From assembly GCA_964504665.1 (NCBI GenBank), contig CAZDEH010000036.1:1-7727 (forward strand): a stretch of DNA of 7,727 nucleotides, given 5' to 3'. Source of the stretch: STC-54 sp964504665. GTDB taxonomy: Bacteria; Patescibacteriota; Microgenomatia; Daviesbacterales; UBA10151. A program made the position numbers and the translations under genes. Shown here in pieces: positions 1-6,288 of this stretch. Below the pieces are notes generated by a model, which was given only the letters and a program-made list of their open reading frames with translations, did not search any database and was not told where the DNA came from. Position 1 is the first letter of the stretch. Each line of letters opens with the position of its first letter.

Positions 1-3
1 GAA

Positions 4-168
4 ATGAATTTTAAAATATTACTACTTTTGATTTGTATTATTCCCTTAGTGTCAGCTTCTAATTTACAATTTGTTCCTGATACTATAGATATAAATAAAA
101 CATTTAATAGTCCTACTAGTTTAGTTTTGAATTTACAAAATCCTACTTCTCAAGTGGGTAAGTCCTGA
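4..168 (+). CDS. Short secretory ORF, 54 aa, possibly a truncated gene start
   Basis: An ATG at position 4 opens a 54-codon frame ending in TGA. The N-terminus (MNFKILLLLICIIPLVSA) is a clear Sec-type signal peptide: a Lys, a hydrophobic core of about 12 residues and a small-residue cleavage region near VSA-S. The remainder (about residues 19-50) is Asn/Thr/Ser-rich and reads like the first strand of an extracellular beta-sandwich, then stops abruptly. It is the only plus-strand gene candidate and its last 36 bases overlap the end of the convergent 118-aa ORF. GC over the first 140 bases is about 22%, against about 38% just downstream. A signal peptide followed by so little mature protein suggests the 5' end of a larger surface-protein gene cut off at a junction, but a natural small secreted peptide is possible. 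Only three bases lie upstream in the window, so no promoter or ribosome site can be judged. Family not recognised. Confidence 0.4.
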   Translation: MNFKILLLLICIIPLVSASNLQFVPDTIDINKTFNSPTSLVLNLQNPTSQVGKS

Positions 169-489
169 AGTAGGGTTAATTATCACTTGAAAATCTTCTG
201 CCCTCCCTCTTATTTGCCGGTTAAAATCCCATCCATAAACCAGCAATGGGTCACTATATTTAGCAGTATCTCTAAAAATCATTTGCACCCCTTCTTCATA
301 ATCACGCAGTTTGTATGGATGAGCTTTATCAGCATAATTATGTAATGAAGGGAAATCTGGAGTAGTACTTTGTGCTGCATTGACTTCTGGACTATATTTA
401 GACTCAGAAACTGCAATACCTGCTGCTCCTACAATTGCAGCTGCTGCAGCTATTCTTAATAATGTTTTTATACACTTTGGTCTTTCCAT
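133..489 (-). CDS. Small exported or membrane-anchored protein, 118 aa, unknown function
   Basis: The frame starts at ATG 489 and stops at 133. Residues 1-12 are basic (MERPKCIKTLLR). They are followed by an Ala/Ile/Val/Gly-rich hydrophobic stretch at about 13-27, which fits a signal peptide or N-terminal anchor. The small-residue cleavage region could be near 28-39 (SES to NAA). There is no twin arginine and no lipobox cysteine. The mature part (about 40-118) is polar with many aromatics, including YGWDFNRQIRGRAEDF at about 85-100, and is not a family I know. The start lies 21 bp after the stop of the upstream 221-aa gene with no Shine-Dalgarno and no convincing promoter, so it is probably co-transcribed with that gene. 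The last residues (after about INPTSGL, 104-110) are encoded in or next to the compositionally odd left-edge segment, so the true C-terminus may be longer or different. Confidence 0.6.
   Translation of the reverse strand: MERPKCIKTLLRIAAAAAIVGAAGIAVSESKYSPEVNAAQSTTPDFPSLHNYADKAHPYKLRDYEEGVQMIFRDTAKYSDPLLVYGWDFNRQIRGRAEDFQVIINPTSGLTHLRSRIL
139..177. repeat. Imperfect 11-bp inverted repeat at the convergent ORF collision
   Basis: The arms are 139-149 (aatcctacttc) and 167-177 (gaagtagggtt). The inner 8 bp are perfect, there is one G-T wobble and the loop is 17 nt. On each strand the arm is read in frame as Asn-Pro-Thr-Ser, in the plus ORF (139-150) and in the minus ORF (177-166). It could act as a weak bidirectional hairpin between convergent genes, but the loop is large and no proper T-run follows. 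It could equally mark a junction formed by short homology, since base composition changes here. Confidence 0.45.
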
Positions 490-510
490 AATAAATTAAG
501 TTTAATAAAA

Positions 511-1176
511 TTATTTTTCTATTTTTGGTACGAAGACTTGAAAACAAGTCGGTTGTAAACGTGATTTTAATCTTTCTATATAAGTACTAAGATCAATGAT
601 CTTAGTTGCATTTGTAAACTGGTGTATTTGATCAGCCACCATTTGGATTACAGTTGCTCTAGTTGCACCAAATCTTCTTGCTTCCTCGATTCGATTTAAA
701 ATCACTATATCCCATTGTTCAGTAGTTAAGGGTTTACCAGACTCAGGTTTATCAGCGTATCCTTTCCAATTGCTTATACTGATTACCGTCATGTTAACAG
801 TACCACCTTTAGAGCCCCCATCAACAATTGGAATAATAACCATTTTCTCCTGAGCCACACGCTCTCTTTCTGAAGGTTCAAAGATATAGATCAGACCCTT
901 ATCATCAGAGATCACGGTAGATCCATTTGATAGAGCCAAAACTTGTCCAGCTTCTACTTTTAACTCCACGTTGTGTAGTTGTCCTTCTAGACCATCTGGC
1001 CAATTATTTTCTCCTACCCAATTTGGTTGCCATGGAGATTCTCCCCCTCCTTCAATCTTGGCTGGTTGGGATAAAGCACTGCCTCCAAAAGCTGCAGAAG
1101 CTGCAGCAACTCCAAGAACTCTAAATAGATCTTTTCTGTTTAAATGTGTTGTTCCTCTGTGATCACTATCTATCAT
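511..1176 (-). CDS. Putative exported protein with Tat-like (RK) signal, paralogue 1, 221 aa
   Basis: The frame runs from ATG 1176 to the TAA at 511-513. The start is fixed by the promoter just upstream and by the MIDSD N-terminus shared with the paralogue at 1912. The signal region has LNRKDLFRVLG (residues 12-22), then an Ala/Gly/Ser-rich hydrophobic stretch to about 36. This is the layout of a Tat signal, but the second Arg is Lys (R14-K15). Conserved blocks shared with the paralogue are WQPNWVGENNWP (49-60), AGQV..LSN (about 76-84), VDGGSKGG (118-125), NWKGYADKP (136-144), LNRIEEARRFGA (160-171), and a C-terminal ATKIID...C211..VFVP segment. The mature protein looks small, mostly beta in the first two thirds and helical at the end. 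I do not recognise the family. A short N-terminal anchor instead of a cleaved signal is the main alternative. The 118-aa gene follows 21 bp downstream and is probably in the same transcript. Confidence 0.8.
   Translation of the reverse strand: MIDSDHRGTTHLNRKDLFRVLGVAAASAAFGGSALSQPAKIEGGGESPWQPNWVGENNWPDGLEGQLHNVELKVEAGQVLALSNGSTVISDDKGLIYIFEPSERERVAQEKMVIIPIVDGGSKGGTVNMTVISISNWKGYADKPESGKPLTTEQWDIVILNRIEEARRFGATRATVIQMVADQIHQFTNATKIIDLSTYIERLKSRLQPTCFQVFVPKIEK
586..606. repeat. Perfect 9-bp hairpin inside the 221-aa gene
   Basis: Arms 586-594 (actaagatc) and 598-606 (gatcttagt) are exact reverse complements around a 3-nt aat loop. The hairpin lies in frame within the codons for about residues 191-197 (TKIIDLS). 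No T-run follows on either strand, so it does not look like an intrinsic terminator. The corresponding stretch of the paralogue's C-terminal coding sequence does not keep it. Confidence 0.5.
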
Positions 1177-1183
1177 GCTGCAT

Positions 1184-1212
1184 ATAGTAACACTTATAGG
1201 TTATTTTGTCAA
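1184..1212 (-). promoter_or_regulatory. Sigma70-type promoter of paralogue 1, near-leaderless spacing
   Basis: On the minus strand, TTGACA (1212-1207, perfect -35) is followed by a 17-bp spacer (1206-1190) and TACTAT (1189-1184, four of six matches to TATAAT). Only 7 nt (1183-1177) separate the -10 box from the ATG at 1176. Transcription would therefore start at or within a few bases of the start codon, leaving no room for a Shine-Dalgarno. The second paralogue has the same -35, the same first bases of the spacer (aaataa), the same 17-bp spacing and the same 7-nt distance, which argues strongly that this is real. Confidence 0.7.
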
Positions 1213-1239
1213 CAGTAAGATAAGGGTTTAATCAGGAGT

Positions 1240-1912
1240 TTAACTTTTATTTTCTACTACCGGAAAATGAAGCTGGCAAGAAGCCCCACTCACAAGCGAT
1301 TCTAATGATTTCTGGTAAGCCTCAATATCCCATATCCTGGTAGCATCTATAATTTGAGGGTAATGAGGCAAATCCAGATTTATTCTAATCAATGTTATCT
1401 TAACTCAATGTTATCTTAACCGCACCATCTTTTTTTGCTTCCCTAACCCGATCTAAGACTGTTATACCCAGTTCTTGAGCAGTTAAACTTCGTCCGGCAG
1501 CTGGTTTATCAGCAACTCCCTTCCAGCTATCTGAATTATTTAACTCCATACTTACACCACCACCATGACTCCCCCCATCAACCACGGTAATAATACGTTC
1601 CCAATCCGCAACAGCTTGGAAAACTGGACCATCAAGTGGATAAACCCTCCGTATAAAGATTTTAGTGTAGCTATTTGATAGCACGGCTACTTGCCCAGCA
1701 CCTACATCTAACCCCACAATTTGTCGTTCTCCTAGTATACCGACTGGCCAATTATTTTCTCCCACCCAGTTTGGTTGCCATAGTGGAGTTGTTCCCTCCA
1801 CCTTGGTTGGTTGAGATAAAGTGCTTTGTCCTAAAGCTAAAGAAGTAGCAGAAACTCCCATAATTTTTAATAAATCCCTGCGACTTGTTCTACTTTGATC
1901 ACTATCTATCAT
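1240..1912 (-). pseudogene. Tat-exported paralogue 2, frame broken by a 16-bp tandem duplication
   Basis: As it stands, the frame from ATG 1912 stops at TAA 1400-1402 and gives 170 aa. Removing one copy of the 16-bp tandem repeat at 1389-1420 joins it to a second open segment ending at TAA 1240-1242. The restored product is 218 aa, against 221 aa for the neighbour. The restored tail (about VKITLIRINLDLPHY, then ATRIWDIEAY, then SCQLHFPVVE) aligns with the neighbour's ATVIQMV, ATKIIDLSTY and TCFQVFVPKIE, including a matching Cys about ten residues from the end. The N-terminus carries a canonical Tat motif SRRDLLK (residues 10-16), a hydrophobic stretch to about 33, WQPNWVGENNWP (45-56), VDGGSHGG (111-118) and SWKGVADKP (129-137). 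Function unknown. It may be a recent pseudogene, a slippage-switchable gene, an assembly error, or still active as a 170-aa form lacking the C-terminal part. Confidence 0.8.
1389..1420. repeat. Exact 16-bp tandem duplication that shifts the frame of paralogue 2
   Basis: Copies are 1389-1404 and 1405-1420. In the coding direction each reads gttaagataacattga. The match is exact over 16 bp and breaks on both sides (1388 differs from 1404, 1421 from 1405). Sixteen is not a multiple of three, so the second copy pushes the reading frame by one base into a TAA inside the repeat. The frame beyond is open and homologous to the neighbouring paralogue only when one copy is removed. Confidence 0.93.
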
Positions 1913-1919
1913 GTTTGGT

Positions 1920-1948
1920 ATAATAATTCTTGTAAATTATTTTGTCAA
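1920..1948 (-). promoter_or_regulatory. Sigma70-type promoter of paralogue 2, near-leaderless spacing
   Basis: On the minus strand, TTGACA (1948-1943, perfect) is followed by a 17-bp spacer (1942-1926) and TATTAT (1925-1920, five of six to TATAAT). Seven bases (1919-1913) then lead to ATG 1912. It lies in the 57-bp gap after the 424-aa gene, so the paralogue can be transcribed independently of the large upstream genes. The predicted mRNA start is at or just before the start codon. Its geometry is identical to that of the paralogue 1 promoter. Confidence 0.8.
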
Positions 1949-1969
1949 TACCCATTACATATTTACCCA

Positions 1970-3244
1970 TTATTTAAGATCAAAAGATCTGGCTGTTGGT
2001 TGATGGGGCTGAAGCCCCCAGACTCCTTTGGAACAAATTAGATATCCTTTGTCATTAGTTTCAGTATCAGTATCTTCAGAAGGGCTAATTAGAGTAGGAT
2101 AACTATACCAAATATCGCCTGGATGATGGGGATATTGAGGCTGAGGAAAACGTAAAATTTCTTCTCCATCCGACCAAATTATTCCATCTTCAGATTTAGT
2201 CACACAAAAACCAAATTGGGTTTCATAGACAGCTAAAAATTGCCCTAAAGTTTTGTTAAAGCTGATGCTCGGCAGTGCTGCCTGGCTTCCTTGGTCAATC
2301 GATGAAGGGGGTTTAATCACAGCTACCTGTTCTGCAGGAATAGCATTTTGTCTAAATCCGTCTTTTGTCCAATATTCCATATTACTGTCTATACTGTCTA
2401 ATCCGGATTTTTCTACTTTGCATCTGGCTAAAAATATTTGGTAAGGGTGTTTAACTTTTATTTGAGCAGGCCAATCTATGTGATAAATATAAAGATAACC
2501 ATCCTTAATAATAGAACTGGGTTGTCCGGCGCCAGTCACTGCCAAACCTGAAGGGGTTTGTGCTGGTGGCAAAGCTTCATGCCCTTTAATAATTTGACCA
2601 CGGTCTTCCCAGGTCTGTCCCCCATCTTGTGACTCGGCCCAACCAATAGAGGCAGTAAACTTTTGCCAATTTAATTCACCATTTGAGAGCTCTTGATGTT
2701 GCTCATTTTCAGTAATAGCCAATAAATAATTTAAGTTACTGCTATCTGGTTGAAATACATTATTGATTGTGCAATAACCATTTTTATATGGCTTTGACCG
2801 ATCAGGACCAATGGCTTGCTCTATTTGAACTGCAGGATCTTTTAACAGTGTGACTGGATCTTTATCTTTATGCCCACGGATGGTATAACTGGCTGCCCGT
2901 CCAGGCAAAAAATAGACTCTTTCATTATTAGATAAAGTTACATAAGGAATCCGCTCATCAGGCACATCCCAAAGCCCTTTTGGTTGTAAAGATATCTCTG
3001 TTTCTGTCCCAAGTTTTAAAATGGAATTTTCAACTTCTATCGCTCCTGTTTTCGTATTTTCCAAAGATTTCTCCAGAGGCTTTTGAGTAGAATGATCTTG
3101 TAACTTATTTATACCGAATAAACTAGCTGCAAGTGATAAACCACCTCCTATGAGAAATTTTCTTCTGGAGACCCTCGATGCTTTATGAGGCGGATTAGTT
3201 TCACTGGGTTCAGACCTATCAATTGAATCAGTTTTTTCTTCCAT
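1970..3244 (-). CDS. Tat-exported Asp-box (sialidase/BNR-like) beta-propeller protein, 424 aa
   Basis: The frame runs from ATG 3244 to the TAA at 1970-1972. Residues 1-25 are polar, then SRRKFL (26-31) is a near-perfect Tat consensus, followed by a Gly/Leu/Ala hydrophobic region to about 44. The protein should therefore fold in the cytoplasm and cross the membrane by the Tat route. The mature part has a full Asp-box, SQDGGQTW (205-212, pattern SxDxGxTW), and a degenerate one, SEDGIIWSDG (351-360), each at the end of an expected beta-hairpin. Between them are sheet-rich segments such as DGYLYIYHIDWP (248-259) and YQIFLARCKVE (268-278). Asp-boxes are typical of sialidases and related beta-propeller glycosidases. 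I cannot identify a catalytic triad, so a binding propeller is equally possible. The gene starts 14 bp after the stop of the 1009-aa membrane protein gene without a clear Shine-Dalgarno, so it is very likely co-transcribed. This suggests a job at the surface glycan built by the upstream enzymes. Confidence 0.8.
   Translation of the reverse strand: MEEKTDSIDRSEPSETNPPHKASRVSRRKFLIGGGLSLAASLFGINKLQDHSTQKPLEKSLENTKTGAIEVENSILKLGTETEISLQPKGLWDVPDERIPYVTLSNNERVYFLPGRAASYTIRGHKDKDPVTLLKDPAVQIEQAIGPDRSKPYKNGYCTINNVFQPDSSNLNYLLAITENEQHQELSNGELNWQKFTASIGWAESQDGGQTWEDRGQIIKGHEALPPAQTPSGLAVTGAGQPSSIIKDGYLYIYHIDWPAQIKVKHPYQIFLARCKVEKSGLDSIDSNMEYWTKDGFRQNAIPAEQVAVIKPPSSIDQGSQAALPSISFNKTLGQFLAVYETQFGFCVTKSEDGIIWSDGEEILRFPQPQYPHHPGDIWYSYPTLISPSEDTDTETNDKGYLICSKGVWGLQPHQPTARSFDLK
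1977..2018. repeat. Two small hairpins at the 3' end of the 424-aa gene
   Basis: Arms 1977-1981 (agatc) and 1986-1990 (gatct) flank an AAAA loop. Arms 2005-2009 (ggggc) and 2014-2018 (gcccc) flank a 4-nt loop, which on the coding strand reads TTCA closed by C-G, similar to stable UUCG-type tetraloops. Both lie in the last ~16 codons. Neither is followed by a T-run on the minus strand, so I do not call a terminator. They could slow transcription or protect the 3' end of the operon mRNA before the separate promoter at 1948. Confidence 0.35.
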
Positions 3245-3258
3245 AACAATATCTTAGC

Positions 3259-6200
3259 TTAACGTTGTAATCTTTTCCAGATTAGCACTCCAAACGTTCC
3301 CAATATCAATATAAATCCACTCCATTCTAACAGTTGTGGCCAGTAAAAAATTATCACTGTTCCAGTTTGATGTGGTCCAATTTCCCAACCATTTGCCCAA
3401 TTATTGATTTTAAGATGGTTTTCTACGCGCTGCAGCGGAAATTTTCCCGGATAAATCCAAGCCTGCCAACCGGAATCAAAAGATTGAAATAAATTGAGTA
3501 TTTTAGATTGGTTGTCGTCATTAATCTTAACTGTATATAAATACGGAGCCTGATGGTTGACAAATTGAAGAGGAATGGTTTGTGTATTATCTTCAAAATT
3601 AGGTTTGACAAAAGCAATGTTAGTTAAAAAATCCCATTGAATTGGATAGACAGCTACCTTACCAAGATCATTCACAGTCTCATCTCTATTAAAAGACCAA
3701 TTATCAAAATGTAGAGTATAACCTGCCCCAAACTCCTCCATCGGAGGTTGAAAAAAGTAATCAGTCTGCAGGGAACTATATTTGGGCAAATACAACTCCA
3801 GATCTGCCCGTCTGGCATTCAAATTTTCCAGCCAAAAAAGCAAGCTGTTTCCTGTTACATTTTTACTGGACACGCTGATCAAATATCCCAGGTGGTGTGG
3901 CAGTTGAGGCAGAGTAAATCTGGCGCTGCAATTGCTGGCATGGCGGGATTTGAGTCTCATGAGCTGTTCTGACTCTAAAATCTGGTTTTCTACTTGTCCT
4001 TCAAACCTGTTTTGATTAAAAGCTAAATAATCACAATTTATGTTATCTGCAGTTACCTGCTTAGTTGGGTCAATCACGGCACTATACAAATTTCTGGCTT
4101 CCTTTGGAATCCTCACTTGTAGCAAAGAACCATCAAAACTCACCTTTGGGATAGTAAAACCCTCTTCTTCCAGCTTATTTTCGTCAAACCAAGGTACAAG
4201 TTTACTGGTCTGTGAGGGTAAATAGAGTTGGTAATTTGTAATCGTCTGAGGCACTTGGCTACTTAGAATAATTTCTGTATCGTTTTCTGTGACAGAATAA
4301 GGATGTTGTTCTGATGATTGGTTAGAAAATAAACTGCGGAAAGGATAATAAACATCCGCTTCCAGCATCTTATCCCCTTGGGGGGAAGTTTTATAATCCC
4401 CTACAACTAAATAACCTTGATCAAAGTTAGTGAACCCAAAAGAGGGCTCAATTGCTGGTACTTGTGTAGTAAGTGAGACAAATTTTTGAGTAGAATCTGT
4501 ACTTTGGACTTTAAAAACCAGAATATTATTAAACTTTTGGCTGAAGGAAATTTTACCAGAGCCCTGAATTAAAGTTAAAAATTGTTCTTTATAGGTTGAT
4601 TTAGCAGACGAAACATCAACTACGTTAGCATCGAGTACAATCCAATTAACTCTATATTTAGCCAAAACTGACTCAAACAAAGGTAAATTTTGAGCATAAA
4701 CCGCCTGTGACGCTTCCCAATAAAAACCTTCGTTTGTACCCATCCAACGGTCAAATTCTCTATTTAAACTAGGTTGACTAAGTCCAAACCACAAAAAACC
4801 GGCCCCTTCATATCCCCAATCGTAATAAGTCCAACCCCAAAAAGTATTCATCGGTAAATAAGTAATTCTGGTGTCATGATCTTGATTGCTAAACCAGTTA
4901 AACATTTCAAAATATTCATGGGGGATATTTACTTTCATCTTGAAGTTAATTAAGCTGCCGGTAAACATTGGCCAAGCAAAATATATCAGCATAAAACTAA
5001 ACCAGACTAAAACCAGCACAGTTAAAAAGAGATTAATTTTTCTGCTTAATTTTGACAGGTGAGCAAGAATAAAACTCATAGCAATAGCAAAATATGCTAC
5101 ATAGGCAAAAGACAGCATTAAGGAAAATTTAGTAAAGGGAAACCTCAGAGCTTCTTTAAAAATTGCATTTTGGGAAAATAAGTGATCGTTAAAAAACTGA
5201 AATAAAGCATTATCATTACAGATAAAAAAGAACGGGATAGCTAAAATTGGCCACAAAGACATCCCCAACGGATTTTTTTTAAGTAGAGATACCCCCAAAC
5301 CAAATAGCGATATGGCAAAAAATAAAAACCCAATGACAATAACTCCCGGTTGTCTTAAGTGGTTATCCCAATCTTGTAAGATATAGCTAAATTGACCTTG
5401 TTTATCATTATATTCTCCCCAATCAAAGAGAAAGTTTTTGAGTAAAACGGTGTCATACAGGTTACCAAAATTTTTACCTACCTGAAAAGCCCTTTCAAAA
5501 AACTGAGAATGGATTTTAGATTCAGTAACACTATTACCGTAGTTCAACACATAATAAGCATTCGGCAAAAGCCAGAAAGAATTAATCAGCAGAGTTAAAA
5601 TTAGTAGTAATAAGCCTCTTTTTAGCTTCTTTTTCAGAAAAGATAGAGTAACTGTAAATAAAACAAAAACCGTAAAAAAAACATAAAACAAAGTTGGGGT
5701 GTGAGTAATTGGAGCTGTTAATAAAATGACTATAGCAAAGAGTAATAGATTTTTGTTATTACCGTTCAAGATATACCTAATGGAGAACAAAAAAATCCAT
5801 CCTAAAATAGCAAAATGAGTGGCAAACATCTCAAGCGGCAACACAAATGTTTGCAGAGTAGCTAGGTTTAATAAATAAAATAAAGCAGATAAAAAAGCCA
5901 CAGAATCTTTTTGCAGGCTTGTTAAAGTACTATCCTGGTGTTTAATTAGTTCTTGGACAAAAAAATAGATTCCCAAGACTCCAGCTAGTAAAGTTAGAAA
6001 AAAATAACTATATCTCAAAAAAGACATCGGTAAAACCAAAGAACTTAAATAATAAATGACTAACCTTGGTATTTCTGAAGCATGGGCCTGGGCAGCTGGA
6101 GCTCCTAAACCCTGATGTTCCTGCCAAACACTAAAAACCCTTTTGAAATATTCCGGAAAATTAAATTCAGGGTGAATAGCATCCCAACCGGACAGATAGG

Positions 6201-6288
6201 TCTCTATTTTATAGTTTTGAAAGCAGATAATTAAAGTAATTATTAGAAGAAGCAGCGGGAAGAAAGCTCTGATATTAAAATATTTCAT
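3259..6288 (-). CDS. Large GT-C-like polytopic membrane protein with extracytoplasmic domain, 1009 aa
   Basis: The frame runs from ATG 6288 to TAA 3259-3261. Topology from the sequence: membrane segment at about 8-24; an acidic first outer loop with SGWDAIHPEFNF (33-44); about ten further hydrophobic segments up to about 442, including INSFWLLPNAYYVL (235-248); a large soluble region at about 445-980; a last membrane helix at about 987-1004 and a basic tail KRLQR. A single early loop with Asp/Glu before a bundle of helices is the layout of GT-C glycosyltransferases that use polyprenyl-phosphate sugars, and D36 or E41 is the obvious catalytic candidate by analogy. The WDxxHPEF start and an NxFWLLP helix are, as I recall, common to big uncharacterised membrane proteins of Microgenomates-type CPR genomes. 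The soluble part has YRVNWIVLD (545-553) and SFDSGWQAW (936-944), reminiscent of YfhO/AftD-type proteins. It overlaps the upstream GT39 gene by ATGA, so the two are translationally coupled. Donor and acceptor sugars are unknown. Confidence 0.75.
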   Translation of the reverse strand: MKYFNIRAFFPLLLLIITLIICFQNYKIETYLSGWDAIHPEFNFPEYFKRVFSVWQEHQGLGAPAAQAHASEIPRLVIYYLSSLVLPMSFLRYSYFFLTLLAGVLGIYFFVQELIKHQDSTLTSLQKDSVAFLSALFYLLNLATLQTFVLPLEMFATHFAILGWIFLFSIRYILNGNNKNLLLFAIVILLTAPITHTPTLFYVFFTVFVLFTVTLSFLKKKLKRGLLLLILTLLINSFWLLPNAYYVLNYGNSVTESKIHSQFFERAFQVGKNFGNLYDTVLLKNFLFDWGEYNDKQGQFSYILQDWDNHLRQPGVIVIGFLFFAISLFGLGVSLLKKNPLGMSLWPILAIPFFFICNDNALFQFFNDHLFSQNAIFKEALRFPFTKFSLMLSFAYVAYFAIAMSFILAHLSKLSRKINLFLTVLVLVWFSFMLIYFAWPMFTGSLINFKMKVNIPHEYFEMFNWFSNQDHDTRITYLPMNTFWGWTYYDWGYEGAGFLWFGLSQPSLNREFDRWMGTNEGFYWEASQAVYAQNLPLFESVLAKYRVNWIVLDANVVDVSSAKSTYKEQFLTLIQGSGKISFSQKFNNILVFKVQSTDSTQKFVSLTTQVPAIEPSFGFTNFDQGYLVVGDYKTSPQGDKMLEADVYYPFRSLFSNQSSEQHPYSVTENDTEIILSSQVPQTITNYQLYLPSQTSKLVPWFDENKLEEEGFTIPKVSFDGSLLQVRIPKEARNLYSAVIDPTKQVTADNINCDYLAFNQNRFEGQVENQILESEQLMRLKSRHASNCSARFTLPQLPHHLGYLISVSSKNVTGNSLLFWLENLNARRADLELYLPKYSSLQTDYFFQPPMEEFGAGYTLHFDNWSFNRDETVNDLGKVAVYPIQWDFLTNIAFVKPNFEDNTQTIPLQFVNHQAPYLYTVKINDDNQSKILNLFQSFDSGWQAWIYPGKFPLQRVENHLKINNWANGWEIGPHQTGTVIIFYWPQLLEWSGFILILGTFGVLIWKRLQR
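6285..6288 (-). promoter_or_regulatory. ATGA stop/start overlap coupling the two membrane transferase genes
   Basis: On the minus strand the ATG of the 1009-aa gene (6288-6286) and the TGA of the GT39 gene (6287-6285) share the tetranucleotide ATGA. There is no good Shine-Dalgarno in the 20 bases before it, so translation of the second gene probably depends on ribosomes finishing the first. It also shows that TGA acts as a stop here, against the TGA-glycine code used by some CPR groups. Confidence 0.85.

Noticed and set aside
490..510. Separate promoter for the 118-aa gene
   Set aside because: No TTGACA-like box at the right distance and only generic AT-rich bases upstream. Co-transcription with the gene 21 bp upstream is simpler.
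1089..1106. Tandem aagctgcag repeat in the 221-aa gene and a similar ctgcagctgcag run near 440
   Set aside because: They encode the Ala-rich hydrophobic part of signal regions. Short GCT/GCA codon runs explain them.
927..1162. Two plus-strand ORFs of 63-65 codons opposite the 221-aa gene
   Set aside because: They lie entirely antisense to a gene with a conserved paralogue, overlap each other in different frames, and have Leu/Pro/Ala-repetitive products typical of antisense reading of a signal peptide. No start context is visible.
1977..2018. Intrinsic terminator after the 424-aa gene
   Set aside because: The hairpins are short, lie within the coding sequence and have no T-run after them on the minus strand.
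2253..2444. Plus-strand 63-codon ORF opposite the Asp-box protein gene
   Set aside because: It is antisense to a well-supported gene with Tat and Asp-box motifs, with no independent evidence.
3423..4225. Minus- and plus-strand ORFs of 61-74 codons inside the 1009-aa gene
   Set aside because: They are nested in the coding sequence of a long protein with coherent topology. Their products have no family features and no promoter or ribosome site.
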